Shown one piece after another: positions 8,259-17,200 of a DNA stretch of 64,000 nt (position 1 is its first letter; every line of letters begins with the position of its first letter). This DNA is from Chitinophaga rhizophila (lineage in GTDB: Bacteria > Bacteroidota > Bacteroidia > Chitinophagales > Chitinophagaceae), in NCBI RefSeq assembly GCF_019492185.1, contig NZ_JAICCF010000004.1:62001-126000 (forward strand), written 5' to 3'. The position numbers and the translations under genes were made by a program. The notes under the pieces are model-generated. The model had not been told where the DNA came from, did not search any database, and saw only the letters and a list, made by a program, of their open reading frames with translations.

Positions 8259-10147
8259 CAGGGTTTATTGATTTCTCCAAGAAGGCCAGCCTACCCGTAC
8301 TGAAAGACATGACCGATGCGCTGTTGCATCGCGGTCCGGATGATGGCGGTTATGAAGTATATGAACACCCGAATGCAGTAATTGGTCTGGGACAAAGACG
8401 CCTGTCAATACTTGACCTTTCCAGTGGCGGCCACCAGCCGATGCATTTCAAACAATACACCATGATCTTTAATGGCGAGGTGTATAATTTTAAAGAGATC
8501 CGGCACGAACTGGAGCAACAAGGTTATCATTTTACCTCCACCAGCGATACTGAAGTATTGATCAAAGGATATGATTGCTGGAAGGAAAAAGTGGTAGACC
8601 GTTGTATCGGTATGTTCGCCTTCGTGATCTATGATAAGGAAGAACAGCAGGTGATTTTCTGTCGCGACAGGGCAGGGGTAAAGCCACTGTACTATTACTG
8701 GCATAACGACGTATTGCTCTTTGCTTCTGAACTGAAAAGCTTCAGCCGCTTTCCGTCTTTTGAAAAGAAAATCGATGTCAACAGTGTATCACTGTTCCTG
8801 CAATACAGCTATATTCCTGCGCCTTATACAGTTTTTGAACATACGCATAAACTGAAGCCGGGACATTTCATGCATTTATCGCTGGTCAATAAAGCATTGA
8901 CTACCGCTGAATACTGGAGTGTGCTGGAGGCTTACCGTCAGCCATTAACCAATATGTATGAAGGAGATATTATCCGCCATACAAAAGAGCTGATGGAAAG
9001 CGCTTACCGTTACAGAATGGTAGCTGACGTACCAGTAGGGGTATTCCTGAGTGGCGGATACGACAGCTCAAGTGTTGCCGCTATCTTACAGGCTTCTTCT
9101 GGTAACCGTTTGAAGACTTTCACTATTGGTTATAAAGAAGCACAGTTTGATGAATCGAAAGAGGCACGCAGGATTGCGCAGCACCTCGGTACTGATCATA
9201 CAGAATGGATCGTAGGTCCTGAAGATGCAAGAGAAATTCTTGAACATCTGCCAGAGATCTATGACGAGCCATTTGCAGATAATTCTACCGTGCCCACTAC
9301 GTTGGTGAGCAAACTGGCTGCCAAGCAGGTAAAAGTGGTGTTATCCGCCGATGGTGGAGACGAACTGTTTGCCGGCTACAATAAATTTAACCAGTCATTG
9401 CAGTATACCGAGCGCTTCCCTAAGACTATACAGGGCGTTGTAAGTAAGGTAATGGGTATAGTTGATCCAGCGTACATCCCTTATTTCAACAAACAGTACA
9501 ACTTTGCCAGCCGGTATGAGAAAATGAAACTCATATGGGCATCCGGTAAGTCTCAGCAGGCATTGAAATACATCAGCCAGTATATCACCGAGTCGGAAGC
9601 GGCCAATTATCTTGGAGGCGCAAAATCTGCTTACAAGACCAATTTTGACATGAACGGAGAGCTGAATAATATCAATGATCCGCTGAACCGGTTATTGTCT
9701 GTTGACTATAAAACTTTCCTGGTAGATAATAACCTGGTAAAAGTAGACAGAGCTACGATGTCTGTCGGCATTGAAGGGCGTGAGCCTATGCTGGATCACA
9801 GGCTGGTAGAGTTCCTGGCGAAAGTACCTGCTCATGTGAAAGTAAAGAATAAGACCAACAAGTACATCCTGAAAGAGATCGTACATCAGTATATCCCTAA
9901 GACTTTAATGGACCGTCCTAAACGTCCGTTTATTGCTCCGCTGACACACTGGTTCAAAGATGAGCTGAAGGATCAGATGGAATATTATCTGTCGCCGGCT
10001 AAGCTGCAGCAGACGGGTATTTTCGACCCTTCACACATCGAAGTACTTAAACAGAACTATTTTAACGGCGGAAAGGTGAGTCACCAGAAACTCTGGAACA
10101 TCCTTGTATTCCAGTTATGGTACAGCCGGTGGATGGAACAATTGTAA
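8246..10147 (+). CDS. asnB: Glutamine-dependent asparagine synthetase family protein
   Basis: The protein (633 residues) starts MCGIAGF, so processing exposes the catalytic Cys of a class II glutamine amidotransferase domain (about 2-210). The second half is the synthetase domain, with the ATP-binding loop FLSGGYDSSS near residue 270. Length and motifs fit AsnB, which makes asparagine from aspartate, glutamine and ATP. Relatives sit in many polysaccharide and O-antigen clusters, where they probably amidate a sugar acid or act on another carboxyl acceptor. Its place between glycosyltransferases, with 13 bp overlap upstream and 3 bp downstream spacing, favours the cluster role over general asparagine supply; this is inference. 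Confidence 0.88.
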   Translation: MCGIAGFIDFSKKASLPVLKDMTDALLHRGPDDGGYEVYEHPNAVIGLGQRRLSILDLSSGGHQPMHFKQYTMIFNGEVYNFKEIRHELEQQGYHFTSTSDTEVLIKGYDCWKEKVVDRCIGMFAFVIYDKEEQQVIFCRDRAGVKPLYYYWHNDVLLFASELKSFSRFPSFEKKIDVNSVSLFLQYSYIPAPYTVFEHTHKLKPGHFMHLSLVNKALTTAEYWSVLEAYRQPLTNMYEGDIIRHTKELMESAYRYRMVADVPVGVFLSGGYDSSSVAAILQASSGNRLKTFTIGYKEAQFDESKEARRIAQHLGTDHTEWIVGPEDAREILEHLPEIYDEPFADNSTVPTTLVSKLAAKQVKVVLSADGGDELFAGYNKFNQSLQYTERFPKTIQGVVSKVMGIVDPAYIPYFNKQYNFASRYEKMKLIWASGKSQQALKYISQYITESEAANYLGGAKSAYKTNFDMNGELNNINDPLNRLLSVDYKTFLVDNNLVKVDRATMSVGIEGREPMLDHRLVEFLAKVPAHVKVKNKTNKYILKEIVHQYIPKTLMDRPKRPFIAPLTHWFKDELKDQMEYYLSPAKLQQTGIFDPSHIEVLKQNYFNGGKVSHQKLWNILVFQLWYSRWMEQL

Positions 10148-10150
10148 AAC

Positions 10151-11281
10151 ATGGAAACGATAAAAAAGATCAGGGTTTTACAAACCATCCGTCAGGGTAA
10201 GATCGGGGGTGGAGAGAGTCATGTACTCGATCTTGTACGTTACCTTGACAAGAACCTGTTTGAACCAGTGGTGTTATCTTTCACTGATGGTCCGATGATT
10301 ACATCGCTGACCCAGATGGGAGTACCCGCTCACGTCATTCATACGGAGCGCGCCTTTGATATAGGTGTGTGGAAAAAAGTAAAACAATTCCTACAGGCAC
10401 AGCAAATGGATATCGTGCATGTACATGGTACCCGTGCTAATACAAACGTACTTTGGGCAGCGCGTTCTCTCGGACTGCCAGTAATATACACTATTCACGG
10501 GTGGTCTTTTCATGACAGCCTGCCGGCCTGGAATAGGAAAGCCAGGATACTGGCGGAGAAGTTCATCACCAGGCGTACCAGGCTCAATATTACCGTGTCT
10601 GATTCCAATCACCGCACAGGCGTCAGAGAATTTGGCAGTTTTAAATCAACTGTTGTCAAGAATGGCGTGAACCTGGACAAATTTGATCTGGAGGGCACTT
10701 ACCCTGATGTGAAAGCCAGCTACGGCATACCCGCCCATCACCTGGTGATCGGATATATTGTCCGTATTACTGAACAGAAGGATCCGCTTGGCATGCTACG
10801 GGCCTATGCCCACGTATGTACCAACTTTAAGGACGTCACTTTGTTAATGATAGGAGAGGGCGACCTGAAAGCAGCGGCGGTGCAGCTGGCCAAAGACCTG
10901 GGTATCGCAGACCGGGTGATCTTCGATAACTTCCGTCAGGATGTACCAGCAGTACTCAATGCTGTTGATATCTACTGCCTGCCTTCGCTATGGGAAGGAT
11001 TTCCTATTGGCGTGCTTGAAGCGATGGCTATGGGCAAAGCAGTCATTGCTTCCGATGTAGATGGTACGAGAGAGGCGATAGAAGATGAAGTCAGCGGACT
11101 TTTAGTACCACCTAAGGATGAAGGTGCATTGGTTGCAGCCCTCGAAAGACTATTAAAAGACCGTGCAATGCGCCGGTACTTACAGGAAAACGCCGGTAAG
11201 TCCGTAAAAGCAAAATTTGACGTACGGGAAATGACCCATAAAATTGAAACGGTATACCAGCAGGTGCTGGCCCCATTGTAA
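10151..11281 (+). CDS. Family 4 glycosyltransferase (GT-B fold)
   Basis: The 376-residue protein has the two Rossmann domains of GT4. The N-terminal domain opens with RVLQTIRQGKIGGGESHV, a donor/acceptor glycine-rich loop. The C-terminal domain carries GYIVRITEQKD and the EX7E-type segment in LWEGFPIGVLEAMAMGKAVI (about 280-299). Such enzymes are retaining, use nucleotide sugars in the cytoplasm and extend lipid-linked repeat units. It starts 3 bp after asnB, so it shares the EPS transcript. The donor sugar is unknown. Confidence 0.88.
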   Translation: METIKKIRVLQTIRQGKIGGGESHVLDLVRYLDKNLFEPVVLSFTDGPMITSLTQMGVPAHVIHTERAFDIGVWKKVKQFLQAQQMDIVHVHGTRANTNVLWAARSLGLPVIYTIHGWSFHDSLPAWNRKARILAEKFITRRTRLNITVSDSNHRTGVREFGSFKSTVVKNGVNLDKFDLEGTYPDVKASYGIPAHHLVIGYIVRITEQKDPLGMLRAYAHVCTNFKDVTLLMIGEGDLKAAAVQLAKDLGIADRVIFDNFRQDVPAVLNAVDIYCLPSLWEGFPIGVLEAMAMGKAVIASDVDGTREAIEDEVSGLLVPPKDEGALVAALERLLKDRAMRRYLQENAGKSVKAKFDVREMTHKIETVYQQVLAPL

Positions 11282-11299
11282 TATCATTAAACTTTACGC

Positions 11300-12034
11300 A
11301 TGAAAATCAGAAATCCCCAATCCCGTTATGACCTGGACATTAGAAAGACGGACAGGGTACTAGAGGTTGGAGGCGGTCATAATCCGCACCCCAGGTCAAA
11401 TGTGGTGGTAGACAAATACGTAGATGACAATACACATCGTAGTGGCGATATAAAAGTGCTGAAAAATCAGCAGTTCATGAATGCAGATGGCGAGAACCTG
11501 CCTTTTAAGGATAAAGAGTTTGATTATGTGATCTGCAACCATGTGCTTGAGCATGTTGAGAATCCACACGCGTTTTTGCGTGAGCAGTTCCGTGTGGCAA
11601 AGAGAGGTTATATGGAAACGCCTTCCCTATTGGGAGAGCACCTGTATCCGAAGAAATCTCACAAATGGGTCTTACTGGAAGTAGATAACAAAGTGATAAT
11701 GGTGGATAAGGAAAGGATAGCATTTCCTACCAGCTTCGACTTTGGCGATCTGTTCCTGGAATATCTGCCCAAAGCTTCTATTGGTTACAAAATTATGGAA
11801 AGAACACATCCGAACCTGCATACCATGCGCGTTGAATGGGAAGGTAGTTTTGATTTCATTGTAAATCCGGATGATAAAGATATTCTGAAATACTTTGAAG
11901 AGCCATGGACACGCGAAATGGTACTGCACTATTTCCCACAGCGTTCTCTTGGTCAGGAGCTGGCAGAGGCGACACGTGCATTTACAGACATCTGTAAAAG
12001 TATCATCCGTTCCCGTGTGCTGAAAAGAGTATAA
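11300..12034 (+). CDS. SAM-dependent class I methyltransferase
   Basis: This 244-residue protein has a SAM-binding motif I (VLEVGGGHNP, about 21-30), an acidic end of strand 2 (VVVDKYVD), LPFKDKEFDYV as motif II/post-II and CNHVLEHVENP (about 80-90), all typical of the Methyltransf_11 fold. It is the last gene of the rightward EPS operon, 18 bp after the GT4 gene, and is followed by a strong terminator. It most likely methylates a sugar of the repeat unit or caps the chain; the acceptor is not known. Confidence 0.82.
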   Translation: MKIRNPQSRYDLDIRKTDRVLEVGGGHNPHPRSNVVVDKYVDDNTHRSGDIKVLKNQQFMNADGENLPFKDKEFDYVICNHVLEHVENPHAFLREQFRVAKRGYMETPSLLGEHLYPKKSHKWVLLEVDNKVIMVDKERIAFPTSFDFGDLFLEYLPKASIGYKIMERTHPNLHTMRVEWEGSFDFIVNPDDKDILKYFEEPWTREMVLHYFPQRSLGQELAEATRAFTDICKSIIRSRVLKRV

Positions 12035-12065
12035 TTATTTCAATAGGTTTGTTTTAAAGGAGAGC

Positions 12066-12097
12066 GCCCCCGGATAACACCGGGGGCTTTTTATTTT
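12066..12097 (+). terminator. Rho-independent terminator of the EPS operon
   Basis: An 8-bp GC-only stem (GCCCCCGG at 12066-12073 with CCGGGGGC at 12080-12087) encloses ATAACA and is followed by TTTTTATTTT. It lies 32 bp after the methyltransferase stop. Confidence 0.9.
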
Positions 12098-12141
12098 CTG
12101 GCAGCAAATGATCACAGGTCGTTTTGCAGCCGTTTTTGTCT

Positions 12142-12197
12142 TCATCATCCTACGTTCATCCTACGTCTTAAGACGTAAGATGAACGTAGGATGATGA
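12142..12197. repeat. 56-bp near-perfect palindrome with internal direct repeats
   Basis: Two 28-bp arms meet with no spacer (centre between 12169 and 12170) and differ at one pair. Each arm contains the decamer CATCCTACGT (or its complement) twice, one copy diverged by one base in the right arm. It sits between convergent genes after a separate, complete terminator, and has no U-tract of its own. It may be an intergenic repeat element, a protein-binding site or a cruciform; copies elsewhere in the genome cannot be seen here. Confidence 0.85.
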
Positions 12198-12448
12198 GAT
12201 TCAGAAAGCGGGAAGAGGTCCGGTACAGCTCCTGCCAGGAGAATTTTTGCAGGTAATGTAAGGAAATGATAATCAGAATATTGTGTAATTCTCTTGCGTC
12301 CTATGCACACGTTTTGGCGTCCTGTGGACATGGGCTGAAATGACAACCTCAAATGCGTTAATATTGTAAAAGTGATTCCGGAAAACGGGTTTGCGTCTGA
12401 AGCGGAAGTTTATTTTTCCATTTCGTCCGAAGACCGGAATCAGGCTTA
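12198..12448. other. Convergent intergenic remainder
   Basis: About 250 bp between the palindrome and the flippase stop codon hold no credible gene. One 8-bp inverted repeat, GATTCCGG near 12372 with CCGGAATC near 12432, is about 60 bp apart and could close a structure at the 3' end of the flippase mRNA. Nothing else is visible. Confidence 0.4.
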
Positions 12449-13786
12449 TTATTTGGCCAGTTTAAGTTTACCGGTAATCTTTTCGAGCATCGTTTTGCAC
12501 TCTGCCCATCCCAGTTTGACGATTTCTGCCATGGTGAAAGGAACATACTTTTTGAGCATGAAGTAGCCGACCACAACGCAGATGATCATATTGAGCAGCG
12601 AACCGAAAGCGACCCAGCGAACGTCGTGGAAAAGTTTGATGAAGACGATGTCGCCGATGATGTTGAGTATGAGTTTGAGGAAGTTTTTGTAAAAGTTGGT
12701 CAGCGGACGGTTAATCATATCCAGCGCTACCCCGATAAAGCGGTCGATCGGGTAGAATATAGCGCAGAGGAGGAAGATCCGGACTACATCTGTTGCTTCC
12801 AGGTAGGCCTTATCAGCCAGGATAATGATTAATGGTTTTGTGAAGATGATCAGTCCGATGATGAAAGGGATGATGACGATACTTACCACACCGGTGTAGC
12901 GGGAAAAGGCGCGGGATACGCCTTGCCAGTCATTCCGGTTAGCAGCGCCCGAAAGCGTAGGCTGGGCGGTGGCGACGAAGCTGCGGAGTATGATTTCGAT
13001 CACTTCCATGAACTTTTGCGGGATGCTGTAGATAGCCACAGCTGCAGGGCTGATCATGGTACGGATGAGGAAGTTATCTGAATAGTTCAGGAAACCAGAA
13101 GATATCATACTGCCAACAATGAGCCATCCGTATTTGACGAGGATGATCACCTGTTTTTTTGTGCTGTAAATAACCGTACGGATCTTTGTCCAGCCTTTTA
13201 TGAGCGTAAAGGTACTGGTAACTGCGAGGCCAGCCATGTAGGCAAATAACACATGCGGGAGTGTTACTGAACTAAAGAAGTGGAAGGCCAGTATGAAGAC
13301 CAGGAAGCAACCGTTTTGCCAGAAGCGCACCTGTAATATTTTATCAAAACGGTGTTCTGCCTGGAGGAACCAGCTGGCGACGTTGAAGGGTACGGATACA
13401 ATCATCATAACACCCAGCCATCGGATAAAAAAGCGCCATGTTTCATCAAAGTGTCCGTAGAGCGCTACGGCGACAATAACATTGAGGATAAGATATATAC
13501 CTGTAAGTAGTAGCACAAGGTACCAGGCACTTCCGGCCACTTCCTTGCCAGTCTTTTCATCTACGCCGGTATAGAATTTTATGATTCCTGAATTAAGTAG
13601 TGCGGTACGGATCTGGTCTAATACAGTATAAGTTCCGATGAATAAAACCCATTCTCCAAAAGCAGACAAAGATAACAGGCGAACTAAGATCGCAAAAGAT
13701 AGTACGTTAAGGAAAGCTGAAACGAGGTTACCTAATAAGGAGTGAAAATGCCTGTTGTTAACTACCGATAATAATTTAAATCCCAT
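12449..13786 (-). CDS. Polysaccharide flippase (MATE/Wzx-like)
   Basis: The 445-residue protein is hydrophobic throughout, with roughly 12-14 predicted TM helices and small soluble loops, as in the polysaccharide-biosynthesis flippases of the MVF/MATE superfamily. The opening region (LLSVVNNRHFHSLLGNLVSA and following) and the C-terminal polysaccharide-synthesis helices fit Wzx-type proteins that turn lipid-linked repeat units across the inner membrane. It is convergent with the EPS operon and has its own promoter near 13872-13902. The EPS genes beside it support this role. No polymerase (Wzy) or Wzc/Wza export proteins are recognised in this window. Confidence 0.85.
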   Translation of the reverse strand: MGFKLLSVVNNRHFHSLLGNLVSAFLNVLSFAILVRLLSLSAFGEWVLFIGTYTVLDQIRTALLNSGIIKFYTGVDEKTGKEVAGSAWYLVLLLTGIYLILNVIVAVALYGHFDETWRFFIRWLGVMMIVSVPFNVASWFLQAEHRFDKILQVRFWQNGCFLVFILAFHFFSSVTLPHVLFAYMAGLAVTSTFTLIKGWTKIRTVIYSTKKQVIILVKYGWLIVGSMISSGFLNYSDNFLIRTMISPAAVAIYSIPQKFMEVIEIILRSFVATAQPTLSGAANRNDWQGVSRAFSRYTGVVSIVIIPFIIGLIIFTKPLIIILADKAYLEATDVVRIFLLCAIFYPIDRFIGVALDMINRPLTNFYKNFLKLILNIIGDIVFIKLFHDVRWVAFGSLLNMIICVVVGYFMLKKYVPFTMAEIVKLGWAECKTMLEKITGKLKLAK

Positions 13787-13871
13787 GTATATGATATAAA
13801 TCCAGTGAATTGAAATTTTGAGCGGTCTTTTTAACAGGATGAGGCTATTCGGGGTGTTGATTCCGTGAATA

Positions 13872-13902
13872 CAATATTAGCACACTATAAAAGTTTGACA
13901 AA
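13872..13902 (-). promoter_or_regulatory. Promoter of the flippase gene
   Basis: On the minus strand TTTG (13902-13899) is followed after 19 bp by TAATATTG (13879-13872), one base from the TAnnTTTG consensus. This leaves an 80-nt leader before the ATG at 13786. Confidence 0.5.
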
Positions 13903-14006
13903 ATTTAATTCAGACAGCCCCAGCAATTTAATATATATTATTCTATTACGCATTATTTTTTTTTATGCTTTATAAATAAAGTTAATTACATATAAAAAAT
14001 ATTTTA

Positions 14007-14033
14007 TTTGACAAATAAAAATATTGTACTTTG
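14007..14033 (+). promoter_or_regulatory. Promoter of the giant secreted protein gene
   Basis: TTTG at 14007-14010 and TACTTTG at 14027-14033 are separated by 16 bp in very AT-rich DNA. The match to the Bacteroidota consensus is good but one base short in the -7 box. The transcript would carry a leader of about 245 nt. Confidence 0.55.
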
Positions 14034-14284
14034 CCGCCGGAACTTGAAAAGACTGAAAAATTAAAAGATTATCAGGGGATTGTAGAACGTCAGTATAGCA
14101 TATTCAGACAGACACCCTTATGAACCGACGCTGTGTGTGAGATAGAATCTGAAAGACCTTCTGGGACAACGTGCAAGATTACAACCAACGTGCTAACCTT
14201 TATCGACTGATTGCTTTGTCATTTTTTTAGAGTCGGGGATAGGCCCCGCAAGCACACCATATAATTATTTGAAAAACCTGACTG
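14034..14284 (+). promoter_or_regulatory. Long 5' leader of the giant esterase/PKD gene
   Basis: No credible gene lies in this 251-nt leader. It starts CCGCC then GGAACTTGAA. Near its 3' end are GTGCT (14190-14194), CTTTATCG, CTGATTGCT and a hairpin CGGGG-atagg-CCCCG (14234-14248). The same blocks, loosely spaced, occur in the leader of the other large esterase gene at 2497-2737. Confidence 0.4.
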
Positions 14285-17200
14285 ATGAAACATTTGTACT
14301 CTACTATGTTCAGAAAGTTAGCTGCTTGCCTTGCAGTGCTTCTGTTCTCTACTTTAGCAGTAACCGCTCAGCAGAAAGCGGTTTCATTGGCCGGAACACG
14401 GGTTACTAACTCCGGAGGTTATTATGAATATGTGCCTCCATCTTATTCCTCCAGCAACGAGTCTTTTCCTTTGCTGATATTCATTCATGGTATTGGTGAA
14501 TTAGGCAATGGTACCAGCAATTTACCTGCGGTACTGAGGAATGGTGTACCAATGCTGATTAACAAAGGAAAATTCCCTGAATCATTTACTGTTGGCGGTA
14601 AGCGTTTTTCTTTTATCGTTGCATCTCCGCAGTTCCGGAACATTCCAAGTCCTGCAGACGTATTGAGTCTGATTAATTACCTCAAGAGTAAACACAGGAT
14701 TGACAATAAACGTATCTATGTAACGGGTATGAGTATGGGCGGTGGCGTTACTGAAGATTTTGCCAGTGCAAACGATTCGTATGCTAAAATACCGGCAGCT
14801 ATCGTAGCTGTTGCTGGCAATATGAGTCCATGGCAGATGTCAAACGCTCCGAAAGTACTTGCCAGAAATAATGTGCCTGTTTGGTTCCTGCATAATAATA
14901 ATGATCCTATTGTTCCATCTGAGTATTCCAAGCAGTGGACCTCTGTTATGAATGCTTATAAGCCTTCGCCTAACCCCCGTCCCAAACTGACTATCTTCGA
15001 TACCTTCGGCCACGACGCATGGACTACCGCATATGATCCATCTTACAAAGAGAATGGTATGAACGTATATGAGTGGATGCTGCAATACCGTCAGGGAGAA
15101 GCAGCGCCACCACCAGGCAATAAGAAGGTAATTGCGAAGAACAATGTTGGCAACGGAATGTGGTATCTGGATGCCATGAAAGCATTTGACCTTGACCCCG
15201 GCGATACGCTGTGTATTCCTGCAGGCGACTATGAGTTCATTCAGCTTGGTAATCTTGTTGGTACTGCTCAGAAACCGATTGTAATTATGAACTGTGGCGG
15301 TGTCGTAAGAACTGGTATCAGAACTTTGAAATCAGATGTATCCTTTAGCATCATGGGTGGAAAATTCCTGCACATTAATGGTTCAGGAACACCTGGTGTT
15401 GAATATGGATTTGATATAAATGGACGTAATCTGCTGGGTGTGAAAATGCAGGGAGTATACCTGGGTTCCGGCAGTACAGATATCGACATTCATAACTTCT
15501 CTATACATGACGTAGGTTCCTTCGTCGTAGCTAAAACCACCCAGGAGTGCGATAAGCCAGAGTTCTGGGAAGGCAGATATGTGATGAAGAATGTAAAGAT
15601 CCACCACATTAAAGGTCGTAATGCTGACTATGAAGGATTTTACATTGGTAATACTCACTATCTGCTGGATTATGTTTTCTGTAAAAACATCCGGTCTCAC
15701 CATATCCAGGATCTGGATGTGTATGATAATGACCTGCAGAACATGGGACAGGATGCTATACAGGTATCCATGGCCGACCTGGGAGAGAATAAGATCCACC
15801 ATAACGTAGTACGCAACTATGGCAGAACAAAAGTAGAAGCGCAGAGCTATGGAATGCTGATGGGTGGCGGTTCCCGTGTAAAGCTATATAACAATGTCAT
15901 TGATAACGGTTATATGCCGGGCATCGCATTGTTCGGATCTGGTGTATCATATGTATACAACAACATAGTATCTAATGTTGAAAATGCAGAAGGTATAACG
16001 GTAGCGGATAAACTGGTATTTGATCCTGTTACTGCTTACATCTATAACAATACTATTTACAATACTGAAAATACAGGTATCAAAATATATGCTTATCTGA
16101 CCAGAACAGGCCACAAAGTGTATAATAACCTGGTGATCGAAGATAAAGTCGGTGGCAGTTATCCGACTGAAGGTCTATACATCAGAGGGGCCCAGAACAT
16201 CAAGTTTGATTATGGTAATAACCTGTTTACCACTACCGCCAATGCCGGGAAATTTGTGACGAATGTGAGAAGTGGCGACTTCCACCTTACCAGCAACTCA
16301 ATCGCAATCGATGGTGGCCGTTCTGTATCCGAGTTCAACCTGATTACAGATCTTGATGATGCCAGACGTCCTGTAAACAGCGGATATGACGTTGGTGCTT
16401 ACGAATATCAACTGCCTAAAACACCTCCGAAAGGGAATGCGGCGCCAAATGCGAACGCAGGTAAAGATATTACGATCACATTACCTGTTAGCACAGTAAC
16501 GCTGGACGGTACAGGTTCAATAGATACGGACGGTAAGATCAGTTCCTACCTGTGGCGGAAACTAACAGGTCCGGCAGGAGGTAACATCGCAAATGCCACT
16601 TCTGCTATAACTGCAGTATCCGGACTGACCGCAGGAACATATATTTATACACTCACAGTAACCGATGATAACAGAGCAACAGATGTAGACAGCGTGACGG
16701 TTAAAGTAAATCCGGCACCTGCAAATAAACCACCTATTGCTAATGCCGGCAGTGCAGTTACAATTACGTTGCCTGCTAATACCACAACATTAGATGGTAA
16801 AGCCTCTGCAGATGAAGATGGCTCCATCAGCAAGTATGAATGGAAGAAAGTGAGCGGTCCTGACGGTGGAAGAATTGTAACACCTGCGGCGGTAAGAACT
16901 AATATTACCGGACTGAAAGCAGGTACCTATGTATTCTCACTTACTGTTACAGATAACAGGAACGCTACGAGCACAGCAAACGTTACGATCACCGTAAATC
17001 CTGCTGCCAACAAACCTCCTGTAGCGAATGCAGGTAATACACAAACCGTCACGCTACCGGTAAGTACCGTCACTGTTGATGGCAGGGCATCTACCGACCC
17101 GGATGGTAGTATCAGCAAATACGAGTGGAAAAAAGTGAGCGGTCCGACAGGAGGTAATGTAACTGCTCCTGGAGCTGTAAGGACGACTATTACCGGACTG

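Noticed and set aside
14135..14160. Extra shared block GTGTGA-ATA-AAT between the two esterase leaders
   Set aside because: Spacing to the other blocks differs by tens of bases, so it is likely chance.
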